DNA from: Atopsyche davidsoni
Taxonomy: Eukaryota; Arthropoda; Insecta; Trichoptera; Hydrobiosidae
Direction: 5' to 3'
DNA: 64,000 nucleotides
NCBI GenBank assembly: GCA_022113835.1
Contig: JAILWY010000005.1
Span: 9,008,501 to 9,072,500 of the forward strand
The notes beneath the pieces were generated by a model. It worked only from the letters and a program-made list of their open reading frames with translations. It made no database searches and was not told the DNA's origin. Positions 12,601 through 24,838 of this stretch are shown here, piece by piece (position 1 is the first letter of the stretch; each line of letters starts with the position of its first letter). A program made the translations under genes and the position numbers.

Positions 12601-15600
12601 ACAGATAGCGAGCTATTCCCGATGTAGTTATGTTTGTGCTTGTAGTCTAAATTAATACCTTAATTTTTTTAAATAAAATAAATAACGAAGTATTCACATA
12701 CCATAAAATATTATTCAAGATATAGATATTATATTATTATAAGATATGTAATGTTCGTCAATATTTGTTTTTATGATTGATTGATTAAGGTTAAAAGGTA
12801 TAATCTATAATAGTAATAAATTCTGTTTGTACCCAACTTACATGATCTGATATGTTAGATAGCAACATTTTAGAGTTATTACCAGAGTTAATGTCTTTTA
12901 TACCAGATATACATTATTTATTTACTAGAATGCAGGACTCATAGTTATATGTTTAATTCAAAGCATCATAAAAATATCCTCATAGAAATTGAAATAGCCT
13001 TGAAATGATTCTGTCTGCTTAAATTTTATTTAATTGTAGCTGATTTGCACTGGAATATCTACTTGCTTCCGATTTCCACTCGTGGCACTGACTTAAGTTT
13101 CCATAACAAACAGCTCAGATATTGGTATTACCTTGGCTCACCTTGACGAGCGCTACTTCGGGTTAATACTCTTATCGCATGTCGACGCCATCTCAGATGT
13201 TTAACTAATAGGCGCATTTAAGAATATTAAAATAATAACAAAAAACTAAGGTAAGTAAACACAATTATTATTCTTTTCACATATCACATTCAAATTATTT
13301 TGTATATGTGATTAAAAAAAATAATATGATTTTATACCCTTAAAAGTTTAAAAACATTAAAATTATAATTTCGGTCTTAATATATAAAAATTTTCATGAT
13401 TTAATTCATACCCTCTGGATAATATTATGGCTTTTGGGCTAATTATTTAACCATTTTTGTTTTATTAAAAAAATTGCGAAAAGGTATGTACGCCAGAAAC
13501 AGCAAATGCCTGGGAGAGAGCGGACTTTTTTGTTTATGAGCGCTTTCGCCTTTCAAGGGCTTCGTCAGACTCTCTTTGGCCTGAAAGCGCCCACAAAAAA
13601 ATGTTCGTAATCTCATAGCCATTCGGCCAATCATATTTGTTGACAAAAAATGATATAATAAACATTCAACGCAGGGACACAGTTGCGAAAAGATGTCGTT
13701 GAAGTTTTGGAAATAATAATTTATATTCATTAGCAATTACCTATTTATTTTGATAATTTAAATTTATATTTACGTCAGGTGCCCAATCAAATACGGCTAA
13801 ATAATTAACTGAAGATTGCAAGGATAGTGGCGATCTCAATGCGCTCTATTCGGCCACGGGAGTCTGCCCACTTTCGCTTTAGACCGTTTGCATGTATTCG
13901 TACAAATCACTTTCATCAGTTTGTGCATTTTTTTAATGAAATAATGTTGAATGCGCACGGACTGGAGTTGGTGAATAATATTTACTCAGTCCGACATTAG
14001 CTGTCAGCGTGCAAACAACAAATCCCAAGACGGACATCAACACTACAGCAAGTGCAGCGTTATATACTGTTTGTAATGAATACTACCGAATCAATCAGCT
14101 CTAGCTGTTGCGTACAAGGTGGAATGCCGATAAGGCAAGCCGAGCTTTTGGGCATATCCCTAATGAATAATTTGATGACTGGAAACTTACAATTGACACG
14201 GTAATGAACTTGTCGCGGTTGGACGGAGGCAATTTTGTAGCTTATCATTACATCAGCTATTTCAATAATAATAGCATATTCACGAATTTCATCCAAAGTA
14301 GAACGATCATTAATTATTTTTTAAAATTATTATATACATAATTTTTCTATAATTGCAGCTTCTCAAAAATATTACTATGCCTAACGATGTGTTTATAATA
14401 GTAAACTCCTTTGAGGCGCAGAATTTTAGGCAGTAGAAAAGCCATTGTTTTACATACATTTAATTATACTATAAAAGTTTGATATATATTTTTACTAGCA
14501 GGTAAGTAAATAAACAAAGAGCGAACAAAAATAAATACTGGATATTTTTAATTTTAATTGTTATATGGATGCATATGTGGTATTTTAAAACAAGCATTTC
14601 CCCCAGTACAAAGTTACTTGCCAGATAGTACAATAACAAGATGCACAAGGAAAAACGCTTCGGTGCATAATTTCATTATCTTCTTCGTATTTCTAATAAT
14701 CTACTAGGCTCAGGCAGGCGAGAATCGTATTAAATCGTATTTCGGTAGCACTTCTAGTTTATTTTTTGAGGTGGTATTAAAAATATCCCCCTCGAGCATA
14801 TTTTGGATAAAAATCAACGATTGTACAAATGATAGCGTTATCAACGAACCTTAAGATAACGCATTGCCTAAAAAATCTATACTTTTTATTGTTATTACAC
14901 TTAAAATTGTACAAATTTAAAAGTTATTCAACTGGTTAAAAGCGGATATGCAGTCTTTACATATTTCGATTTCAGCTGTGAGTTTTAGCTATCATGCTAT
15001 GCATGTAAACGAGCTTGTTTTATTGCTAAAGCCATTGGCAAATATTAACATAATATTGAATATAAATATTACATAAGAAAAGATCTCTTAGTGAGTTCAA
15101 AATGACGTCAAGCAGTTTACAAAGTTAGCCAAATATACCGCATAAATAACTTATTGTATGTATTGAGTTGAATGTGCGTGTTTAAAATTATTAACGGATT
15201 AGCAATGTTGCACAGCTTATGTGTAGATAGTACGAAACATATGAGAAGAAAAAAAAGAAAATTTTCTACAGTTAATGGAGCTTATAAATTCCGCAAACGT
15301 TACAAACTGCAATCACCGACCGCCAATACAAAAAAAATGCAAGTAGTTTACTTGCAGTAAACGAATTGTTTATTCAGTGAAGATGCTTGTAAACATATTT
15401 AAATCGGGATAAAATTTAAACAAGACTTGTTTTATTATTTTGATAAGACCGTTTAGCCCACTGGAATGAAGATGTCTCAATTGACTTGTTTTCAGAAAAC
15501 AATTATTGATTGACAGTTTTTTATCGTTTAAAATTTATCGCTTTGTTCAAATGAAACCGTCAAGATTATTATTATCAATTAATGGATTATAAGATTATTT

Positions 15601-17411
15601 TAATAACTTGCTTGAATCATTTTATTAAGTCTGTCGAAATAATATACATTGCTAATGGAAAATGTGTAAATGTTATAACAATGAACTCAATTGGGAGAAC
15701 GCAGTCCTTTCATGAATTGCACAATCACCAATATATTTTTGTATTGTTAAATATAAACTAAAAAGAAACAAGCTGTATATTAAACTATTATATAAAGTAC
15801 ATTTAACTGTACAATCTGGCATTGTGTAACTTACCTACTCGTTCGTATAGCAAACCTCTATAGAATAGGGAACAATACGCTTTTTTATCTACCCTCTGTT
15901 GAGGTGCATGAGGAATAGAACTGATGAATTTTCAGCAATAACCAACTTAATTTATTCATTTTTACACATATTTTCTTAATAACGAAAATAAAGAAATAAA
16001 TATACGCTACCACCTAAGCCACACCTTGTAAGCCTCACAACCTGCGCGCAGGATCACGGGATAGCCATATATTGTATTATAACCATACCCATAAGAACGA
16101 TTGTAAAATTACCAAATGAAAAATAATGAATCTTCAAATTATTTTTTTTAGGATATTACGCATATTATAAAACAATTTCTAACAAAACTAATCAACAACT
16201 CTCTCCACGCGCTTCCCGATTTATTAATACTCCCAGTCGTGTGAGCTCTCCCGATATCTTTTTTATTTTTAATACGTTTCGAGTTTATTGACCCGAGCGT
16301 GACCTCTTTTCGTGCAATATTATTTGACAACTTTTTTTGGCAAAAGCCACATCAGTCTGAGGTCAAACAATCAAACCGAATTTCATAAATAATGTATAAA
16401 AGGAAAAATATTTTATCCGTCGTCTTTTTATTGCGTTAATCGGAAATATATTCGCTGACGACTCTTGTGACCTTTACTAAATATTTTACTAAACTGATTA
16501 CTCAATTACTGACCTATACTGAATTTCATGAGGGCCTAGTGAAAATAAAAATACTATCACGTTGGTATGTCTTTGACAAGTTTACTGGGAAAAGTAAAAC
16601 GCAAGTTGTAATAAAATGTACTCAGACAGTGAGGCAGGGTCGAAATGGACGGCCATACTTTACGTAAATGCGGTTTTAACGATGGTACTTTTATTGCACC
16701 GATAGTATTATCGGGCCTGCTAATCTAATCTGTGTAGATTTTGGCGAAGGATGCGTGTGACTCACGAGTTTCAACTTTCAACAGAAGTAAGAAATAATAA
16801 CCGTAATTGAGTTAATGAGAATTAAATTATAAAGGTCGTAGGCTTTTTTTCCGGAAATGCGACCTAATTTCGGTTTTATAATAACTCACGAAATTCGGGA
16901 AAACATACAAACATACCGATGAGAAATTTATGCCAAAAATTGAAGTCAGATATTTTCCCATTCATCGAAAATCCAATGAATGCATATATTTTTATTTGTG
17001 ATTGTACTTTCGCTATATGTATGTGAATATCGGTGCGAATTTTTTTTTAACGTTTAAGACTTTTAAACTATAAGTTTTGTACCTGTATACGAATACGAAG
17101 AGTGGATATAAAGCAATCGATTGTGATTATTTTTTTCTAATGATCTTGCGATCTAAACGCGATCGATCAACGTTCTCGGCCATGCACGTGCATCGATGTA
17201 AACATGACGCGGCAGTGACTCGTACCTTATCTAGGAAAGGCCACACGGCCGTGAGCACCACGCTGAAGCCCAAGGACATCAGGAACATCGTGAAGTAAAT
17301 GACTCTGACGGACGTCCACCGCTGCCGCTTCTCCTCCTCCGTCTCGAGGCCGTCGTCTTCCTCCACCCTCGCCTCCTTCGCCTTCCATCTCTTGCGTTTG
17401 ATCCAATCCAT
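9658..17411 (-). CDS. Mfsd8: MFSD8/CLN7-like lysosomal MFS transporter (5 exons)
   Basis: Exons in transcript order: 17411-17226, 11781-11538, 11434-11123, 11024-10420 and 9969-9658; together 552 aa in phase (human MFSD8 has 518 aa). Recognised by blocks shared with human CLN7: RWTSVRVIYFTMFLMSLGFSVV then VWPFLDK at the first membrane helix, ANPLGQMLFSPLVGWW, YWMLWGRFLVG, ARSYLSAATRLKERT, LAQVLGFVIGPG, IGYPLGVTLIQTLFSKILGP and GSGCLSRVMGPVFVGYVY. About twelve membrane helices fit the major facilitator fold. A long luminal loop in exon 4 carries possible N-glycosylation sites (NLT, NVS, NLT). The family sits in lysosomal and endosomal membranes, and human CLN7 mutations cause Batten disease. 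The N-terminal 35 residues are highly charged and cytosolic. The first intron is unusually long (about 5.4 kb); the other four are 103-450 bp or less. Confidence 0.92.
13521..13606. repeat. Imperfect inverted repeat, possible MITE remnant
   Basis: The left arm (about 13521-13553, core TTTTTTGTTTATGAGCGCTTTC) pairs imperfectly with the right arm (about 13577-13606, core GAAAGCGCCCACAAAAAAATG) around a loop of about 24 nt. The arms read GAGCGCTTTCG/CTGAAAGCGCC next to T-rich/A-rich runs. The block is GC-richer than the surrounding intron, which suggests an inserted element. No target duplication was established. Confidence 0.4.
15965..16085 (-). repeat. Dispersed repeat, copy 1 (minus orientation)
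   Basis: Read on the minus strand this stretch aligns for about 110 bp with the plus strand at 18210-18350. Shared landmarks in order: ACAATA-TA, TCCCSTGAYCCTGCGCGCAG, TGTGRGGSTTACAA, TGGTAGCGTAYAT, TATTTTYGTTAYTAAG and ATGTGTAAAAA. The core CTGCGCGCAG is a 10-bp perfect palindrome. It lies in the first intron of the MFSD8-like gene, with the second copy beyond the promoter in opposite orientation. Confidence 0.65.
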
Positions 17412-17930
17412 CGCGAGCCGCTTCCCCGATTGTGCACAACCACGAATCTACTTGTCAAAACAAGTCTCGAGATGCTCTCGAGCTCCTCGAATAAAAAAAC
17501 AAACAGTCATGAATAAAACTCACAAAACGGCTTCAATAAGCTAAAATAAATCACTGCTCCGTCAATTGATAGTCAATTCGTTCAATGTAAAAAATATTAC
17601 AGAAAACTCTCACTTTTACGAAGTAAAAAAAAACAAAGACATTGTTCTTATTTAACAATAGTTTTTGGGGGGAGTAATTACGGAACGCGATAGCACTGAT
17701 TGTGGACAATTCCAGTTTGAGATAATAAATAATATTTACGCGTAAATGGATCTTGGCGGGCTTCCAAGATAGAGACAATCGCACATATGGCGAGGAGCGA
17801 GGAGCGAGGAGCGAGGAGCGCGGAGTGGAGCGAGACTCGCGCTGTGCTGCGCCACGGACGGCGGCCGCGAGCGAACTGACTTCTTTGTGCAGTGTTGTCG
17901 TGGCGCGTGGCGCGTGCTTGTGTGCGTGCG
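17412..17930 (-). promoter_or_regulatory. Probable promoter and 5' UTR of the MFSD8-like gene
   Basis: Sequence directly upstream of the minus-strand start codon at 17411. The distal part (about 17750-17930) is much more GC-rich and CpG-rich than its surroundings and includes four copies of the 7-mer GCGAGGA at about 17790-17820. The position and composition suggest a promoter; no TATA box or initiator was confidently placed. Confidence 0.4.
17790..17821. repeat. Heptamer tandem repeat (GCGAGGA) x4
   Basis: Four head-to-tail copies of GCGAGGA followed by a degenerate GCGCGGA. It lies in the GC-rich upstream region of the MFSD8-like gene. A short tract, probably length-polymorphic. Confidence 0.85.
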
Positions 17931-17932
17931 TT

Positions 17933-18178
17933 CAATTATTTTGCTCAGCTGTTTCGGCGCTATCATTTCAACGCACACATGCGCGACAAACATGTACGCT
18001 AGTGATGGGCGTTTCCAAGTATCAGTCGATAAAACGATTATTAAATTTAATTCGAAATTTTCTTGTCAATTATTTTGGCCAGCTGTCTCGGCGCTATCAC
18101 TGTACCGCGCATATGCGCTATATAACATGTACGCTAGTGATGGGCATCTGCAGAATATTATCCGATAAAACGATTTAA
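17933..18178. repeat. Diverged tandem duplication, two units about 107 bp, period about 135 bp
   Basis: Unit 1 (about 17933-18040) and unit 2 (about 18067-18176) share, in the same order, CAATTATTTTG, CAGCTGT-TCGGCGCTATCA, a CGCA-AT-GCGC block, the exact run ACATGTACGCTAGTGATGGGC and CGATAAAACGATT. Offsets grow from 134 to 136 bp, so small indels separate the units. Between the units lies about 27 bp of AT-rich spacer. No coding potential is apparent; the position upstream of a gene leaves a regulatory role open. Confidence 0.85.
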
Positions 18179-18350
18179 ATTTTTTTTTTGAAGATTCTTT
18201 ATTTTCTTGTGTTAAATTTACAATGCTTACAATACGGTATGTGAGTGTCCCCTGACCCTGCGCGCAGACTGTGGGGGTTACAAAATGTGGTAGCGTACAT
18301 GGATTTGTCTATTTTTGTTACTAAGTTTGTGTAGGGAAAATGTGTGTAAA
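18178..18350 (-). mobile_element. Possible 3' end of a retroposed element (minus orientation), dispersed repeat copy 2
   Basis: On the minus strand the segment reads: CTGCGCGCAG core, then AATAAAGAATCTTC, then a run of A ending at about 18178. That is the layout of a 3' end with a polyadenylation signal and a poly(A) tail, as in non-LTR retrotransposons, SINEs or processed transcripts. About 110 bp of it (18210-18350) is homologous to copy 1 at 15965-16085 in inverted orientation. Copy 1 has no clear poly(A), so the tail may not belong to the family as a whole. Family unknown to me. Confidence 0.5.
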
Positions 18351-18392
18351 AAAAAACCTTTTAGATAAAACGTATTATTTATATATTACTAT

Positions 18393-18460
18393 AGGCTAGC
18401 TGCAAGTTGGTGGCATGATTTGTTGGTACGTGTGTAGAGGCCTTACTTCGGCAGTACTCC

Positions 18461-18546
<86 letters not shown>

Positions 18547-18895
18547 TTTAAATGATAGCATTATATAAGATTGCAACCGATCGGGGTTGACGAACAACTC
18601 ATACGAACATGACTTTATTATCCGGAAATTGGCAGTCGATTGCCCACTGAAGCTGGCGCTTGCATCCCTATATACTTGCAGGAATAAAATATGCCATTGT
18701 ACGTGTGTGGAAGAGAAGAAGTAATATTTTGTATACTTGTAGCAACAACTTGCAACCGACTTGCAATTAGCCAATAACGTCTTATTTTGTGTTGTTTACT
18801 TAGACAAAACCATAAAAAAACACAACAATTGGCTGATTGCAAATTGGTCGCAAGTTTTATCGCAGCGTGTGTAGCCAGCTTATTCAAGGAGGTAT
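18393..18895. mobile_element. Possible DNA-transposon remnant with repeated TTGCAA motifs
   Basis: An imperfect 29-bp inverted pair, 18747-18775 (starting AACTTGCAACCGACTTGC) and 18828-18856 (ending AATTGGTCGCAAGTT), lies around a 52-bp spacer. A further direct copy of the outer part occurs at 18393-18445 (GCTGCAAGTTGGTGGCA, then CGTGTGTAG), matching 18834-18885 (ATTGCAAATTGGTCGCAAG, then CGTGTGTAG). Multiple short subterminal motifs in both orientations are typical of hAT-like and other cut-and-paste elements. The (TA)n tract lies inside. No transposase and no target duplication seen. Confidence 0.4.
18463..18542. repeat. (TA)n microsatellite, about 80 bp
   Basis: Uninterrupted TA dinucleotide run of about 39 units. 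Such tracts are length-unstable and often compress in assemblies, so the true length may differ. Confidence 0.95.
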
Positions 18896-21800
18896 CATTA
18901 TTTTTTTATTGTTGTGATTAATCAATAGCATCCTGTCTATTGTTTTTGTGAACTGCATGCTTCTGACTTCATTATATTTTTCTGGCTGCTTTTAAACTTT
19001 TCCCCACATGTAACTGAGAATCCATCGAGCGGAGAAACTAATGTTTCTCGAACGGAGAAACGTATTGTGCAATTTGTTCTACTTTTGCTCATTTACCTTG
19101 GAGATTCTGACGAAAGAAAATTTTTTCATGGTGATGGAGACTAAACCGGTTGTACCTGTAGCTTGACTTCATCATCCTCTCGGCGAGAACTTCTCAACAC
19201 CAGCTGTAAAAAAATGATATTGAATTTATTCATAAACTAATTGTTTAAAACCCATATTAACAACTATCCAAAACAGCAAATAAAGGATATTTTTCATTTT
19301 AAACAATGCTCAGCTGTTTATGCCATATTGCATCATCAAACTAGCAGCATTCAAATATTCTGGCATTTTCCCAATTTACTGACGACCAGTTATCCTTTTT
19401 GACTTCCATCTTAGATAACCGAGTAATTCGGGACTACAATAAAGTTTTTATATATTCAAAAAAATATCTTAAGAAATTCTAAGAATGGGAGACGACGAAA
19501 TTCTAATTTTTTTAAAATAATAAGCTAATTCATTTTCCAAGAACTATTAGTGATACCAGAGAAAATAGCTTCAATCCGAGATTCCTTCTGAGCTTCGACA
19601 TCGTCCCCTTGGAGTATCAACTTTCCGAGCAAATAATATGACTTCTATTCTCAGATTGACATTTCAAATAAAATATTATTTTATCTCCCACAAGCTTGAA
19701 GGTGAAAAATGTACAATTAATGGAAAACTGGTTTCAACGTTTCTGCGTGTCATAAGCGGTTTCAGATCTACAGATAAATGAAGTGTGTGGAAATTTTCAT
19801 ACTAATTTATTATGCTTGAGGTAAAATACAGCAAATATTACCTACTTGTTAAATATTTTAGTACTTTTAATATATTAATTTTAGATTAATGTCAATCAGA
19901 ATGCGTTTTTATTTACCCATGCAGGTATTAGTATATTTATGTGATTAAGCACATTTTTTCATACATTGAAAACAATTAAAGAAAACTCTCAGAAAATATC
20001 ATCGTGACTTGTGAGGGATCCCTCACAAGTCACGATGATATTTTCTGAGAGTTTTCTTTAATTGTTTTCAATGTATGAAAAAATGTGCTTAATCACATAA
20101 ATACTTTTAATATCATTTTATATACACATATATATATACCTACACAAATAGAAATATCACTACAAATCTTTTGATTTTTAATAATAGTATAGTGGAATTT
20201 CAACAAGTATTCTTGATCAAATTCACTGGAAACTTGCTACAAAAGCGATTTAATAACAATTTTCTCCTTGATAAGTTATCAAAACCTATCGTACAGGTTT
20301 ACAATGTATGTTTTAATTATACTGCGCATAATATAGCTTTATGATGACTCATGCAATCTATTCAATAATTACCTTTTATATAATTATACAAGAGTTGCAT
20401 TCAAGTCAATTCGTTATCAGTTAGTTAGCAACTCCAAGAGATACATTTTATATTTTTTTAAATTAATGATAACTGAAGATTATTCGTGAATCATCTTGGC
20501 TTTTTGGGTAGAGAATATGACAAACCTTTCCATTTGACATAGAAATTTCCGTTTTGCAACTAAAACTAAAATTGAGAATAAGTAACAGTTAAAATGTTAG
20601 GAGAATCGAGTAATAGCTTCTTATCGATTTGCTATGAAAATATGATTCAATTTGTGCATAAAATTATGTACTAACCGTGAAAGGCATGTAGCCATATAAT
20701 TTTTATACTTATTTATATAAGAAAATGTCTGTATTGTAATCGTACATATACAATTATTAATGAGGCACCAAGGTTTCATTTTATTGTTCAGATCGGCCCG
20801 ACGAATGACTAAACTCGCACATAAATTGTCTCCCACAAGCAACCGAAACCATTTTCCTCCAACAAACAACAACTCCAATGATATCATCGGTATTTTTTAA
20901 AACCTTCCTTTACAAATCTTGTAGGTTATTTACACAAAAATACAGGTAAGGTTAAAGCAGTTTATAAACAACCTACGGTCAGTCAGTAAAATAAAATAAA
21001 ATATAAACATATTTGCCGGTTTATCCGGTCATGTGAGTATTACATATCGGAGATCAGCCAGGGATATGCAAGACGGTTGTCGACCATCACCGCTGTGGAA
21101 TCTTTTGAGTGTCATAGCCGATGAATCCATGTTGCTAGTCAGTGATTTCCACTCCAGCCCAACTCTTCAAGCGTGCATGACTGATGCCATTAAATCATAG
21201 TTTTCGTAAACCTACTTACTATATTACTTACGCAAAACATGCAGGATCTATTTTTCATCGTCTACTTAATCCCGAAATTTACAATCCCTGACTTGCTTAT
21301 TAAAACGATAATAAAAGACAAATGATTTTATGAAGACACAAACGACATCCAAAGTCCAAAATCAAAGTGGTATCTCTAACAAAACAGTATTAATTATTGG
21401 ACTCGACTTAAAATCAAAAGCAAATTCAAGATAAGTAAGTCAATAATAAATATAATAAAGTACACCCATACTTACTAAAAAAATATGACTAATTCTCACA
21501 TCGCCGCTTTTGTGCAAATGCATTTTTACTTTGCAGTAGATAAGTATGGAAGACGGAAATTTATAACAAATTTCATCTTGTTGAACAAAACACTCCCTTC
21601 ATTGAGAATTATTGAATCTTCCAACGTAATTTGTAAAACAAACACAGGTGTAAACGAAATTGCGGAAGTAAAACTTCAAAACAAGTATATTATCCGAAGC
21701 CAATCGACGTGCGAGGTATTTCAATAATTTGTGATACTTCGATATGAGTTTATGCACATATTATAGTAAAAGTGCAACGAGTGCATTTGCTATTCAAACT

Positions 21801-24800
21801 ACCATTGTTTTGTGATGAGAAGAAAGGATATACATATCCAATAATTAGTAAGTAAAATCTTTTAGTACTTCATCTGTAGAAAGTCTATCATCGTAATTAT
21901 TGCATCATAGCGTATTGTCGTAAGTTTGAGAATATAAAGCTTTGAGTAGGTCAGTATAAGCAAGTCGAGAAAGACAAAGTAATTTTTTAAATGGCACGTC
22001 TTTGGCACAAAAATATTATCGCAACACTTTTGAGAAACTGAAGGGTAGTGTTTTGCAAATGTCTGGTTTAAAAATAAACAATATGCACATTATTTTGAGA
22101 AAAACTTATTTCCTAAGCATTGTATGAACTACGTAATGGCGCACGATTTCACGTGTGAAAACTAGAAATTATATTGAAAAACCTGAATAAATCATATTCA
22201 TAGCCGGTGACTAGTCAAATACTAAGCATTAAAATGCAATATTTTCTGTGTGTATTTATTAACTGATAATTATCAAGAATTGATATTTTTAGTATCACAT
22301 TTTTTTGTAATCTAACCTTATATAGCGACTGTATTTATGCTGTATTATTTGCACTATTTGTTTTTATGGGTAAGTAAACTTTGTTGTTTTTAGTGCCGAT
22401 CAAGTCCAAGAGTCGATGGCGATTCAGAAAACATCTTTACTTAGGGTGGATTGTATACCATACTCTCTCATCTCATTAGCAGGATTCATGATAGTATGAT
22501 AAATACTTTGCTAGAGCTTGTATTATCCTGCATGTCTTGTTGGATCAATTTAATGATTATTTTAAATTTTTATTATTATGTTTCAGTCGTCGTTTTCTAT
22601 ATAATGCACTCCATATCGCCGTAGGGTTATCAACAATTCCCTTTGGATGCATATTTCCTTATCTTTTATTGGTTTCTTGACAATTTCTATGGCGTCAAAG
22701 ACTAAGAACTTATATTTTATTGCAATGGAAAATTATTGTTACCTACTAATAATTTCTAGTCACCATTCAGTGCAGGCCACCAGCGCTCAATTGGATTAAG
22801 TTCAATGTCACTCACCACCAAGAAGACAAAGATACTAAGTTGGCAACTTTGCTTTCTAAATATACAATTTATATTTCATCGCCAAAACGGTGCAAATTAT
22901 TCCGACAAACTAATTATATGGGACCGCTTGAGAGGGAGGCCTGACGTGAAATATGTTATACTAACTACGATGAAATGTTCTCAATGCTCTTCACATATAC
23001 AAGTGAACGATAAACATAATCCAATAATGAGTTATCCTAATATAAATCTCGTTTAATCAATAAAACTGATTAATTAAAATTCAAAGGGATCTGTAAAATT
23101 GTCTGTCTCCGTACTAAAAGACTTACGAATTTTTTATGAAAAGCAAACAAACCAAAATTATACTCGAGGGCAGAATACACAAGCGAAGAAAAGGATTCAC
23201 AGAATGCAGATGATGTCATTGAACCGAAAAAACCTTTACGTTTGAAGAAAATTATTAAACTGAGGGTAAGTAAATTTAAAATAATTAGTTTTATTATATT
23301 GATTATTAGTTCGTACATTATCACAATGCTAGTTTCTCAAATGCAAGCTAACTTAAGCCAAACATTTTAAAGATCAGTAATATCTACTTACACCTACATT
23401 TGTTTTTTTTAACAGTAAATATATTATTCATGAGGATAAATAGAATGTTTATAAATGTAATGTTATGACAAGAAAACTTTTGTTTGCCAGACATTTCTTA
23501 TCGGGCGACTCCATGGACATTGAAACTTCCTATACTTTTTATCACAATGTGTGAAGTATGGTAAGCAGTTGCTCATCAGTACCGGTTGTTAGAAATAATA
23601 ACTTAATAAGATAGTAACATAGTTTAACCGGATATGTCTATCAACATGCATAATCAGTAGGTTATAAATGATAATTATTTAAATAAATAATTTTAAAAAA
23701 CCGCTACACGCATAGGTATATCATGCATAGCTAAGTTAGATTTAATGTAGTTATAATGATTAATGTATTATTAATATTTTGTCGATTGCTAAGCGAATCT
23801 AATAATGCTATTATAATGCACACTCTGGGAGTAAGCTCTGTTCTGCACTTCATAATGTATCAGTGTGAAAAAGTTAGTTGTACGTCTTATGAACCGCTTA
23901 GCGCCATCGTCCCATCGAATAGCCAAATGTGACTTATCCAATTCCCAGTGGAATGTCCTAACTGTAATAAAAAACAATTACGTTAATAATATTGATATGG
24001 ACAATTGGTATGGACAATCAATAAAGCTTGAAAATAACCACGCAAATAATCGGTTAGTAATAAGTTTGAAGAGAAAATTTAAATTATCGTTTTTTCTACG
24101 GACTTTTCTAACGACTTACCAATATAATCATAACCTAATATTAATCATTCAAATTAAAGTTGAAGTAGTTGTTTCCAAAAATTTTGTTATTTTGGTGTTT
24201 TTAGCATAGCACACAAATTATATTTAATCATCATTTTAGTACATCATGTAGATCATTTTAGTATCTCTACGTAGCACAAAGTGCATAATTTGGTACCAGA
24301 AGGTATAATTTTGTTTCTTTTTAAAACCAGTTTGCTTATTTGGTTTTTTGACCAGTTAGAAAATAACGTATTTACATTTATAATTACTTTTAGCCTTTGG
24401 TATAAAATTAAAAAAATATATAACAGGTGTAACTATTAACTTCACTATCTTCTTACAAAAAAATACTAATTTTAAATCGTTTCAAAAACTATAGGTAAGT
24501 GCAAATGATATACCAAAAAATATGTTATAAAATCTAATCGCTTAAAATCTAACCTAAAAAATCACATCAATTTTTTTTGTGCTTAGGAGATTTTTTGTAT
24601 TTAAACAATATTTATGTTGGGTAAGTTTTTTTTAATAATATTTCTGTAGTTAAATAAAAAAAACTAGATGATCATAATGCAAATATTAAAAAAAAATCAA
24701 TATATTGAAACAAAACTGGCAACACTGGCATATAGTCTGCCATCCTTTTACACCGACCGCGGTCCAGAGATAATATATAGCGGCCTTCAGCTGGCGATTG

Positions 24801-24838
24801 ATTGAATTCCGTCATATTGTGAACCAATCTTAGTCAAA
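18896..24838. other. Gene-free interval between MFSD8-like and COX7B-like genes
   Basis: About 6 kb, AT-rich, with chance ORFs only. It contains the perfect palindrome at 19934-20103 and a short hairpin near 19035-19065 (GAGAAAC-TAAT-GTTTCTC followed by another GAGAAAC). A locally less AT-rich piece at 23865-23965 has open frames on both strands but no family I recognise. The last few hundred bases should hold the promoter of the COX7B-like gene; a GC-richer patch with ATAATATATAG lies at about 24750-24790. Confidence 0.5.
19934..20103. repeat. Perfect 170-bp palindrome, no spacer
   Basis: Two 85-bp arms, 19934-20018 and 20019-20103, are exact reverse complements with no mismatch and no loop. 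The centre is GGGATCCC, containing a BamHI site GGATCC. The match stops abruptly on both sides (19933/20104). Perfect spacer-less palindromes of this length are unstable in vivo and are also a known product of chimeric fold-back reads or cloning joins, so both biological and artefactual origins are possible. Confidence 0.98.

Larger units (their letters stand above)
11782..17225. other. Long first intron of the MFSD8-like gene
   Basis: 5.4 kb of AT-rich intron. It holds an imperfect inverted repeat near 13.5 kb and one copy of a dispersed repeat near 16.0 kb (both listed separately). A less AT-rich stretch at 13800-14300 has no identifiable protein match in any frame. No nested gene was found on either strand. 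Confidence 0.6.

Noticed and set aside
18379..18774. 131-codon minus-strand frame containing alternating Tyr-Ile
   Set aside because: It is open only because it crosses the (TA)n tract.
23789..24209. Overlapping open frames on both strands
   Set aside because: No recognised family and no splice or composition support; possibly an old repeat.
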